This document shows positions 8,201 to 13,059 of a stretch of DNA of 13,059 nucleotides, in pieces (the first letter of the stretch is position 1; every line of letters starts with the position of its first letter). The stretch spans positions 1-13,059 of the forward strand of contig SKQI01000059.1 of the NCBI GenBank assembly GCA_007119095.1, in the 5' to 3' direction. The stretch comes from Wenzhouxiangella sp. (GTDB lineage Bacteria; Pseudomonadota; Gammaproteobacteria; Xanthomonadales; Wenzhouxiangellaceae). The notes under the pieces are model-generated. The model was given only the letters and a program-made list of their open reading frames with translations. It ran no database searches and was not told where the DNA came from. The translations under genes and the position numbers were made by a program.

Positions 8201-8297
8201 GATCGGTGGCATGCTGTCATCGACCCTGTTGACTTTGGTTGTAGTGCCGGCAGTGTATTCTCTGGTTGAAAACAAGCTGGCGGGAACCAATCGCTAG
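5241..8297 (+). CDS. RND multidrug efflux pump, HAE1 family inner-membrane transporter (AcrB/MexF-like)
   Basis: The 1018-residue product is a full-length RND proton antiporter with the usual 12-helix plan. TM1 lies at about residues 12-30, followed by a first periplasmic porter loop, a helix bundle at about 325-540, a second periplasmic loop and a final bundle from about 850. The proton-relay residues are intact: Asp400-Asp401 in LIGVVVDDAIVVLENIYRH correspond to AcrB Asp407/408, and Lys921 in GLVAKNSILLIDL to AcrB Lys940. This marks the drug/lipophile branch rather than the heavy-metal branch. Translation is coupled to the adaptor (overlap 5241-5244). The stop TAG is followed at once by TGA. 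No outer-membrane factor is encoded here, so a TolC-type channel must come from elsewhere. Substrates cannot be read from sequence. Confidence 0.95.
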   Translation: MTLPELAIRRHVLAYMVSAVLVLFGLIGFQRIGVDRFPEIEFPLISVTTVLPGASPEIVDASVTNLIEGAVNSVPGIDFIQSTSSPGVSNVIITFDLSKDIDVAFNETQAKVNQVLRQLPSDADPPVVAKVEVGASPIMWISLSGDRTLQQLNQYANNVIRKRLETIDGVGEVRIGGRRERTIRVDLDLDQMAAFGVTAQDIREAFVTEHVQFPGGFLVAGPTEMLIKLDLEFHSVDELEQMIVRYVDGAPVRLAEVAEVSDGLADFRSVARYNGRPNVGLGIVKIAGSNTVAIVDAVLERLDNEIIPQLPPGMVIEIASDDSELIREIVRALQEHLVEGALLAALVVLLFLRSWRGTIIIALAIPVSLLAAVAAIYLMGYTFNTMTLLALLLLIGVVVDDAIVVLENIYRHRQEENPDPVAAAISGSNQVFFAIIATTLTLVSIFASVIFLGGIIGRFFESFAVTVTVGVLASSLVALTLTPVLCARFLRVRRSEEARGRVYHAFDAFFDGMNHYYGRALGFALNRRWTVVGLAALVVMSSGVFFAAIDKEFSPEEDEGRFVVFFRAPLGTGIEVTDRYMATIENLLGAYPEVRSYFTAIGLGAAGEVNRGLAFARLVDRSERDISQQAFLAELRRELARIPGVIAFAAPPSIVGGQRGDPLQFAISGADLDEVARLARELRQKLEDIDGMGRLDLDLQLDLPQLDVEVDRQRLADAGLSSADLAFAVNMLAGGVDIARYNDDPGDGERYDVRVKAAPGQITAPEDLNRIMLRAASGDLLRFDSLAVAHERLAPAVITRFDLNYSANFFGNPEMALARAVDFIETEAAELLPLGYQLHLKAEAREFQQTQQYVLFAFMLAVVLVFMVLASQFNSFIQPMIVMVAQPLAVIGGVFALWLTGNSLNIYSMIGMVLLVGLVAKNSILLIDLTNQFRAAGDSVDQALSRACPIRLRPVLMTSLTVVLALTPPALGLGAGADTNGPLAIAVIGGMLSSTLLTLVVVPAVYSLVENKLAGTNR

Positions 8298-8328
8298 TGA
8301 CTGAAACTTAAATCAACCAGGAGTATCC

Positions 8329-8874
8329 ATGAAGATCGTCGCCGTTTCCGGAAGCCTGAGAACCGACTCATTCAATACCCGCATCGCCCGACTGATGGCC
8401 GAGCAGGCGTCGGAGGGAGTCGAGGTGCAAGTGCAGACCCTGCATGGCATCCCGCTGTACGACGGAGACCTGGAGGAGCAGGAAGGCATTCCGAGCGCGG
8501 TAGAATCTCTGCGCTCGGCGATCAAGGCCGCCGATGGGCTGATTCTTGTAACTCCCGAATACAACGCTGGTATGCCTGGTGTGCTGAAAAATGCACTGGA
8601 CTGGCTGACCCGCCCAGGTGAGGAGATGAAACCGACCTTTGGCGGTCGAAAAACCGCCCTTGCCGGTGCGACGCCCGGGGCGTGGGGGACATCGTTGGCG
8701 CAGTCTGGCGCTTTGATCAACCTGCGCCAGCTGGGGGTTCATCTGTATCCGGGCTATCTACGCTTGTCCAAGGTTCATGAAAGCCTGGGCGATGACGGTG
8801 CAGACGACAAGCTCAAGGAGCAGGTGCGCAAGTGGCTGCAGGGCTTTGCCGACTTCATCAGCGGCCCGGAATGA
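8329..8874 (+). CDS. NAD(P)H-dependent FMN reductase (flavodoxin-like fold, ChrR/YieF type)
   Basis: The 181-residue protein begins with the FMN phosphate-binding motif GSLRTDSFN (residues 8-16) and has the family signature PEYNAGMPGVLKNALDWL (residues 76-93), followed by GGRKTALAGATPGAWGT near the cofactor site. Family members reduce quinones, chromate, azo dyes or free flavin with NAD(P)H and often protect against redox stress. ATG 8329 has a clear AGGAG at 8319-8323. It lies 31 bp after the pump gene with no terminator between, so it is probably the last gene of the efflux operon and could detoxify the same redox-active compounds the pump exports. That link is inference. A weak hairpin, GCCCG/CGGGC at 8864-8880, overlaps the stop codon without a U tract. 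Confidence 0.9.
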   Translation: MKIVAVSGSLRTDSFNTRIARLMAEQASEGVEVQVQTLHGIPLYDGDLEEQEGIPSAVESLRSAIKAADGLILVTPEYNAGMPGVLKNALDWLTRPGEEMKPTFGGRKTALAGATPGAWGTSLAQSGALINLRQLGVHLYPGYLRLSKVHESLGDDGADDKLKEQVRKWLQGFADFISGPE

Positions 8875-8975
8875 TCGGGCGCTCGGTTCGAACATGATTG
8901 TTATTTGTCGTAGGTTCGACTCGTGCAAGTGGCAGCCAATGGGGCTTTGCTTGGATCCCGAGGCCTTTGGAAGAT

Positions 8976-9052
8976 TGGCGCCCCGGGCAGGATTCGAACC
9001 TGCGACCTGCCGCTTAGGAGGCGGCTGCTCTATCCTGCTGAGCTACCGGGGC
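8976..9052 (-). tRNA. tRNA-Arg (anticodon CCU)
   Basis: On the minus strand acceptor GCCCCGG (9052-9046) pairs with CCGGGGC (8986-8980). Discriminator G and an encoded CCA (8978-8976) follow. The anticodon stem GCCGC/GCGGC encloses loop CTCCTAA with anticodon CCT at 9018-9016. The T arm is CAGG around TTCGAAT. It reads the rare AGG codon. It lies 49 bp after the rnd stop on the same strand and faces the flavin reductase gene. Confidence 0.97.
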
Positions 9053-9066
9053 TTGTTTGAGCACGA

Positions 9067-9072
9067 ATCTTA
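9067..9072 (-). promoter_or_regulatory. Possible -10 box for tRNA-Arg
   Basis: TAAGAT on the minus strand matches TATAAT at 4 of 6 positions and lies 14 nt before the mature tRNA 5' end. No convincing -35 hexamer is seen at the proper distance. The tRNA may instead be read through from rnd. Confidence 0.25.
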
Positions 9073-9101
9073 CCAGACGTGCTTTGCGCCAGGCGGCCTG
9101 G

Positions 9102-10247
9102 TCAAGGCTCTGGCAGGCCTTGCATTAGCTCGGCGCGCCAGCCACCCATCCAGTCCGGCTGCTCGCCTCGCGCCAGGCGAGCGAGTTCACGCTTGCTGGC
9201 GATCAGGGCCGGGTCTATCTCCAGGCGCTGTGCTTGCTCTCGAACATGCTGCTGAGCCTGCTTCAGCCAGGCGCGCTGTTCCTGGCTTGGCGAGTTGAGT
9301 TCTGCCGGTCGCTGGAAATTTTCTGCTGGGCCGTTGACTTCAAGCCATTGCAGCAGTCTTTGACCATGCCGTCGTCGCAGGCCGGCAGGCAGCGCGGTCA
9401 AGGCGCTCTCGATGGGTCCGGATGGGACCAGCCGGGCGGCGGTTTCGAGCAAAGCCTCATCCCGGGCCACGAATGATCGAGGCACATCGCGCTGCCTTGC
9501 CTGCTCGTCGCGCCAGCCAACCAGCGGCAGCAACCAGGCCAGTGCTTTATCTTCCAGACGGCCAGCGCCCTTGACCCTGGCCAACGGCTGCACCGCGTCT
9601 GGTTCCGCCCTGGCCAGATCAACGATTCTTTGACAGTCTTCTTGTAACCATTGCAGCCGTTGTCGAGCCTGCAAGGCCTCGCTCAGGTAATCGTGTAGTC
9701 GTGGCAGCCAGACAACGTCCTGGGCGGCATATTCAAGCAACTCGGGTACCAGTGGTCGCGCGCACCAGTTGGACCGGGCCTTCCCGCCAGGCAGGTCAAT
9801 GCCGAAACAATGCTCGATCAGATTCTCATAGCGGATCTGCAGCGGAAAACCCAGCATTGCAGCGGCAATTTGGGTATCGAACAATGGCTGTGGCAGGGTG
9901 CCAGCAACGATGCGGAAAATTTCAAGGTCTTCACCGACGCTGTGCAGCACCTTTACCGTGTCTGCCCGGTCAAGCATCTGGCTCAATTCCGTGAATGGGT
10001 TATCGACAACGGCGTCTATCAACCAGACCCGGTGGTCGCCACAGACCTGGATCAGGCCGGGTTTGGGGAAGAACGTGCGTTCGCGAACGAATTCCGTATC
10101 CAGCCCGATTGTGGTAGTTTTAGCCCAGTGCAGAGAAGCCTCCGTCAGAATGGCGCCGGGATTCAATAACTTGGCCTCCCGGACCATGTCTTGTGCCGAA
10201 GAGATTTCGGCTTGACTTGGCGGTGCCGTCTGTAATGATGGAGTCAC
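9102..10247 (-). CDS. rnd: Ribonuclease D (DEDDy 3'-5' exoribonuclease, tRNA 3'-end processing)
   Basis: RNase D trims 3' ends of tRNA precursors and other small RNAs. The exonuclease domain carries all three motifs: ExoI LDTEF (Asp50, Glu52), ExoII HSVGEDLEIF (Asp107) and ExoIII YAAQD (Tyr173, Asp177), the last placing it in the DEDDy class. A C-terminal HRDC region follows at about 205-300. The usual SDW before ExoIII reads SNW here. The longest frame starts with GTG 10247 (381 residues; an in-frame stop lies 9 bp upstream) and lacks a Shine-Dalgarno. ATG 10187 (361 residues) would put ExoI about 30 residues from the start, as in E. coli, but also has no clear ribosome site. tRNA-Arg lies just downstream. 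Confidence 0.94.
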   Translation of the reverse strand: MTPSLQTAPPSQAEISSAQDMVREAKLLNPGAILTEASLHWAKTTTIGLDTEFVRERTFFPKPGLIQVCGDHRVWLIDAVVDNPFTELSQMLDRADTVKVLHSVGEDLEIFRIVAGTLPQPLFDTQIAAAMLGFPLQIRYENLIEHCFGIDLPGGKARSNWCARPLVPELLEYAAQDVVWLPRLHDYLSEALQARQRLQWLQEDCQRIVDLARAEPDAVQPLARVKGAGRLEDKALAWLLPLVGWRDEQARQRDVPRSFVARDEALLETAARLVPSGPIESALTALPAGLRRRHGQRLLQWLEVNGPAENFQRPAELNSPSQEQRAWLKQAQQHVREQAQRLEIDPALIASKRELARLARGEQPDWMGGWRAELMQGLPEP

Positions 10248-10252
10248 GGTAA

Positions 10253-10258
10253 ATTAGA
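10253..10258 (-). promoter_or_regulatory. Possible -10 box for rnd
   Basis: TCTAAT on the minus strand matches TATAAT at 5 of 6 positions and ends 5 nt before the GTG at 10247. A transcript starting 6 nt downstream would begin on that GTG and be leaderless; otherwise translation would start at ATG 10187. The -35 region is poor. Confidence 0.3.
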
Positions 10259-10307
10259 CAAGATGGGTGAGTTTTTGAGCTTTCGCCAAGATTACGGCAG
10301 TTCGGCA

Positions 10308-10336
10308 CTGTGATCGTTTGGCAAACCCGTTATTCT
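10308..10336 (+). promoter_or_regulatory. Weak promoter candidate for the FGE-like gene
   Basis: A -10-like TATTCT (10331-10336, 4 of 6) lies 17 bp after a poor -35, CTGTGA (10308-10313). Its position about 45 bp before the ATG is reasonable in the 134-bp divergent region shared with rnd. Confidence 0.25.
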
Positions 10337-10381
10337 AGCGCTTTCCAGTCCACGAACCGTTATGCCTTGCAAGGGGTTTCG

Positions 10382-12205
10382 ATGAAAAACTTAGTTCTGA
10401 TTCTGTTGGCAACGCTCCTGGTTTATGTCGGCGATCTACACGCCCAGGATCCAGGGTCTGCCCCTGAGACTCAGGAAGCCGGGCAGGCCGAAGATGAGCG
10501 ACAACGCCGCGGTGTTCGCCGTTTGGGTGATGTTGTTGGCGAGGGCGCAGATGAATGGTCGATGGATATTCCGACTGCTGATCTGCCTGCGCAGCCGCTT
10601 GAGCCGCAACCCGAAGTCAACCTGCCCGACGCGGATCAGGATGCCGTGCTCCAGAGCCTGCTTGCGCGGCGCGCTTTTGCACCAAACGACCCCGATATCC
10701 AGGCCGATCTGGAAGCTTTGATGGACGAGGTTGAGACCGATGCCAGGGCGGCAATGAGTGCTGACAATGTCGGTTTGGCCCAGCAATTGGTCAGTGTCAT
10801 TGCCGAATTCACGCCCGATCGGGCCGTGGTGAACGATGTCAGGGCGGAGATTACCCGCCGGGCATCGGTCACTCAGACCCTGGCGGAAGCTGATGCTGCC
10901 CTGGCCGATGGGCGCCTGGTTACTCCGCCGGGGCAAAGCGCGGCTGATCTGTATGAACAAGTGCTTGCTCTGGAGCCTGGCAATAGCGCGGCTCAGACCG
11001 GTCTCGACAATACCCATCAGGCGCTGATTGCCGAGGCGGTGTCTCTGGCCGAGGAGTTTGATTTCGAGGGTGCCGAAGCGCTTCTGCTCCGGGCAGAGGA
11101 CGTATTCGACGCGCAGGATCGGGTTGACGAAGCAAGAGGCAATATCGATGCGTTCCTCTCCGACTACGTCAGCGACCTCGACCGTCAGGTAGTCAGCAGT
11201 ATCGATGCGGGTGACTATGACCAGGCTGAAGCTGATATCACTCAGCTGGTCGCGCTGGGCCATGATCGCCAGCGCATTGATGCCCTGCGCGCTTCACTGG
11301 CCGATGCTCGTATTTATGGTGGTTTCGAGCCGGGTCAGGTGTTTGCCGATACGATAGAGCGACTGAACCGCAACGGGCCGGACATGATCGTGATTCCGGC
11401 AGGCAGTTTCATGATGGGGTCTCCCGATAACGAGTCGGATCGGTTCAGCAACGAGGGGCCGCGCCATCGAGTGACCTTCGAGCGCGGTTTCGCGCTGGCT
11501 CGCACGGAAATTTCGGTCGGAGACTTTTCCGTTTTTGTCGACGATACCGGGTATCGCACCGATGCAGAGCGGGCCGGAAATTCCCGTGTTTATGATTTGC
11601 GTACCGGGCGAATGGATCGTCAGGATCGGATCACCTGGCGCAATGATTATGTTGGTGACCCGGCCGAAGATGATCTGCCGGTCATCCATGTGTCCTGGAA
11701 TGATGCCCAGGCCTACGCACGCTGGTTGAGGCAGCAGACCGGGCGCAGCTATCGACTGCCGTCCGAGGCCGAGTTCGAGTATGCCCTGCGGGCGGGCAGT
11801 CAGACTCGCTTCTGGTGGGGAGACGGTGCTCCCAGGGATATCGTTGAAAACTTGACCGGCGATGGTGACAGCTCGCCTACTAACGCCCGTTGGAATATCG
11901 CATTCCGACGCTACTCGGACGGGTTCTGGGGTCCGGCGCCCACCGGTAGTTTTGAACCCAATCCATTTGGTTTGTACGATATGGCGGGCAACGTCATGGA
12001 GTGGACCGAAGATTGCTGGCACGACAGTTTCGTCCGTGCACCGGGTGATGGTTCGGCCTGGGTCAATCCCGGTTGCGAACGTCGCGTGATCAAGGGTGGC
12101 TCGTGGTCCAGCACGCCGGCCATGACCCGCTCGGCGTTCCGCTTGTCGAGTACTCCGAACAGTACGGACATGCGAGTCGGGTTCCGCGTCGCCAGAGACC
12201 TGTAG
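10382..12205 (+). CDS. Exported FGE/SUMF1-like domain protein with helical repeats, lacking FGE catalytic cysteines
   Basis: The frame is open from GTG 10310, but ATG 10382 has AAGGGG at 10371-10376 and opens a signal peptide (about residues 1-21, cleavage after LHA), giving 607 residues. An acidic, proline-rich linker follows, then helical segments resembling degenerate TPRs at about 160-315 (for example SSIDAGDYDQAEADITQLVALG). The formylglycine-generating-enzyme/sulfatase-modifying-factor fold spans about 334-606: MIVIPAGSFMMGS, LPVIHVSWNDAQAYARWL, YRLPSEAEFEYALR, DMAGNVMEWTEDCW and VIKGGSWSS, ending in MRVGFRVARDL. FGE oxidises a sulfatase cysteine using two cysteines in the GGS(Y/W)xC-x4-C segment; here those positions are Ser577 and Thr582, so formylglycine synthesis is not expected. 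Role is unknown; binding or scaffolding in the periplasm is plausible. Confidence 0.88.
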   Translation: MKNLVLILLATLLVYVGDLHAQDPGSAPETQEAGQAEDERQRRGVRRLGDVVGEGADEWSMDIPTADLPAQPLEPQPEVNLPDADQDAVLQSLLARRAFAPNDPDIQADLEALMDEVETDARAAMSADNVGLAQQLVSVIAEFTPDRAVVNDVRAEITRRASVTQTLAEADAALADGRLVTPPGQSAADLYEQVLALEPGNSAAQTGLDNTHQALIAEAVSLAEEFDFEGAEALLLRAEDVFDAQDRVDEARGNIDAFLSDYVSDLDRQVVSSIDAGDYDQAEADITQLVALGHDRQRIDALRASLADARIYGGFEPGQVFADTIERLNRNGPDMIVIPAGSFMMGSPDNESDRFSNEGPRHRVTFERGFALARTEISVGDFSVFVDDTGYRTDAERAGNSRVYDLRTGRMDRQDRITWRNDYVGDPAEDDLPVIHVSWNDAQAYARWLRQQTGRSYRLPSEAEFEYALRAGSQTRFWWGDGAPRDIVENLTGDGDSSPTNARWNIAFRRYSDGFWGPAPTGSFEPNPFGLYDMAGNVMEWTEDCWHDSFVRAPGDGSAWVNPGCERRVIKGGSWSSTPAMTRSAFRLSSTPNSTDMRVGFRVARDL

Positions 12206-12219
12206 CCGGCTTTTTTTCC

Positions 12220-12249
12220 AGCGACGGGAGCCACGTCGCTCCTGTCGCT
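12220..12249. repeat. REP-like hairpin after the FGE-like gene
   Basis: AGCGACGGGAGC (12220-12231) pairs with GCTCCTGTCGCT (12238-12249) around the loop CACGTC, giving a 12-bp stem with one G-T pair. The T7 run lies before rather than after the hairpin, so it is not a standard terminator for the upstream gene. The reverse strand resembles the GGAGCGAC-type REP repeats common in pseudomonads and xanthomonads. Confidence 0.55.
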
Positions 12250-12250
12250 C

Positions 12251-12284
12251 GTTCAGCTTGGCTTCAGGGGATAGGGGTTAGGCT
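12251..12284 (+). promoter_or_regulatory. Candidate PhoP-box-type direct repeat and -10 box upstream of the DUF3300 gene
   Basis: GTTCAG (12251-12256) and CTTCAG (12262-12267) are separated by 5 bp, the 11-bp period typical of OmpR/PhoB-class response regulators; the half-site resembles the GTTCAG half-site I recall for Pseudomonas PhoP. A -10-like TAGGCT (12279-12284) starts 11 bp after the repeat, where activator boxes replace the -35. The leader to the ATG would be about 38 nt. The regulator's identity is inference. Confidence 0.4.
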
Positions 12285-12328
12285 TTGCTCCAAGATACCC
12301 GCATTGGGTTGACCAAGGAGCAATCGAC

Positions 12329-13059
12329 ATGAATCCACGAAAAGCGCTCATTCTCTCTCTGCTGTTGTTGCTGGGGTCGCTTTCTGCGGTCCAGGCCCGC
12401 GGCTCGGACGTGTTGTTCAGTCAGGCCGAGCTCGATCAGATGCTTGCGCCGGTTGCACTGTATCCCGATACCGTGCTTTCGCATGTGCTGATTGCGGCAA
12501 CCTACCCGCTGGAAGTCATTCAGGCCGCGCGCTGGTCACGGGCCAACCCGGAACTGAGCGGTGAGGCCGCGGTTGCTGCTGTCGAGGGTATGGACTGGGA
12601 TCCCAGCGTCATGGCCCTGGTGGCTTTTCCTGAGTTGCTGGCTCGGATGGACGAAGATATCGAGTGGACTCATCGACTCGGTGATGCCTTTCTGGCCCAG
12701 GAGGACGAGGTTGTCGGCACCATTCAGGAGCTGAGGTCACGAGCGTATGCAGCGGGTAATCTCCGTAGCAATGAGCACGTACGGGTGGTCAGAGAAACCC
12801 GGTATATCTATATCGAACCCGCGCGGACCCGGGTTGTTTACGTCCCGTTCTATGACCCACTCGTGGTCTATGGGAATTGGTGGTGGGCCGATCATCCGCC
12901 GGTGTTCTGGCGTCATCCGCCACGTTTCCGTCATCGTCCCGGTGTGGTCTTTTACTGGGGGCCTGCCTATCGGGTCGCTCCTACCTTCTATTTCAGCTCC
13001 TTTTACTGGCCGCGCCGACAGGTCGTCGTCGTTCATCACCACCATCACCATCACCATCA
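12329..13059 (+). CDS. Secreted DUF3300 protein with His-rich region (3' end outside window)
   Basis: The frame runs uninterrupted from ATG 12329 to the window edge (243 complete codons). AAGGAG at 12315-12320 supports the start. A signal peptide covers about residues 1-23 (cleavage after VQA). The DUF3300 domain follows, with ELDQMLAPVALYPDTVLSHV, PLEVIQAARWSRANP, DWDPSVMALVAFPELLARM and YVPFYDPLVVYG (from residue 171). After that the protein becomes rich in Trp, Tyr, Pro, Arg and His, and an uninterrupted histidine run (residues 236-243 or longer) reaches the edge. DUF3300 has no established function; E. coli YacH belongs to the family. The tail suggests metal or surface binding, which is inference. 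Confidence 0.9.
   Translation, partial: MNPRKALILSLLLLLGSLSAVQARGSDVLFSQAELDQMLAPVALYPDTVLSHVLIAATYPLEVIQAARWSRANPELSGEAAVAAVEGMDWDPSVMALVAFPELLARMDEDIEWTHRLGDAFLAQEDEVVGTIQELRSRAYAAGNLRSNEHVRVVRETRYIYIEPARTRVVYVPFYDPLVVYGNWWWADHPPVFWRHPPRFRHRPGVVFYWGPAYRVAPTFYFSSFYWPRRQVVVVHHHHHHHH

Noticed and set aside
8908..8940. T-arm-like GGTTCGACTC followed by CCA, near tRNA-Arg
   Set aside because: The flanking bases do not form a T stem and no acceptor or anticodon arm can be folded, so there is no support for a tRNA remnant or attachment site.
8777..9298. 173-codon plus-strand frame over the tRNA-Arg gene
   Set aside because: It crosses the reductase 3' end, a tRNA on the other strand and the end of rnd; the part over the tRNA is the familiar spurious translation of tRNA sequence.
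10436..11263. 275-codon minus-strand frame opposite the FGE-like gene
   Set aside because: Antisense to the helical-repeat region of a gene with signal peptide and ribosome site; no motif recognised.
13034..13059. Histidine codons at the window end as a cloning tag
   Set aside because: The frame is continuous with a native-looking DUF3300 protein that is already His-rich upstream, and no vector sequence is present.

Overview
The window reads as chromosome of a GC-rich gammaproteobacterium. The gene order tRNA-Val, tRNA-Asp, ppiD, fabI is the arrangement found downstream of clpX-lon-hupB in many gammaproteobacteria. The long periplasmic protein with an FGE-like domain and the overall style would fit a marine or halophilic lineage near Chromatiales/Xanthomonadales, but that placement is inference; no species can be named from the sequence alone.

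Layout. Positions 1-153 hold the 3' end of a tRNA (probably Val), a complete tRNA-Asp(GUC) and a strong intrinsic terminator. Positions 197-2098 encode the membrane-anchored periplasmic chaperone PpiD. Positions 2099-2578 are the only long gene-free stretch. It holds a 185-bp palindromic element with 23-bp terminal inverted repeats and an 8-bp flanking direct repeat (a good MITE candidate), then two further hairpins and a two-way terminator between convergent ppiD and fabI. Positions 2579-3364 (minus) encode FabI, the enoyl-ACP reductase.

Divergently from fabI runs an operon of TetR regulator, lipoprotein membrane-fusion protein, HAE1-type RND pump and NAD(P)H:FMN reductase (3485-8874). The first three genes overlap by ATGA junctions. 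A 20-bp palindromic operator sits between fabI and tetR, and the best fabI promoter candidate lies across it, so the pump repressor may also sense or control fatty-acid synthesis. No outer-membrane channel gene is present, so the pump would need a TolC-type partner encoded elsewhere.

Positions 8976-10247 (minus) carry ribonuclease D with tRNA-Arg(CCU) 49 bp downstream in the same orientation. Positions 10382-12205 encode an exported protein with degenerate helical repeats and a C-terminal formylglycine-generating-enzyme-like domain lacking both catalytic cysteines. Positions 12329 to the window edge encode a secreted DUF3300 protein with a His-rich run, preceded by a REP-like hairpin and a PhoP-box-like direct repeat.

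The most noteworthy signals are the MITE candidate, the shared fabI/tetR operator, the cysteine-less FGE-like protein, and the PhoP-type box ahead of the DUF3300 gene. No CRISPR array, transposase, prophage or defence system is visible.
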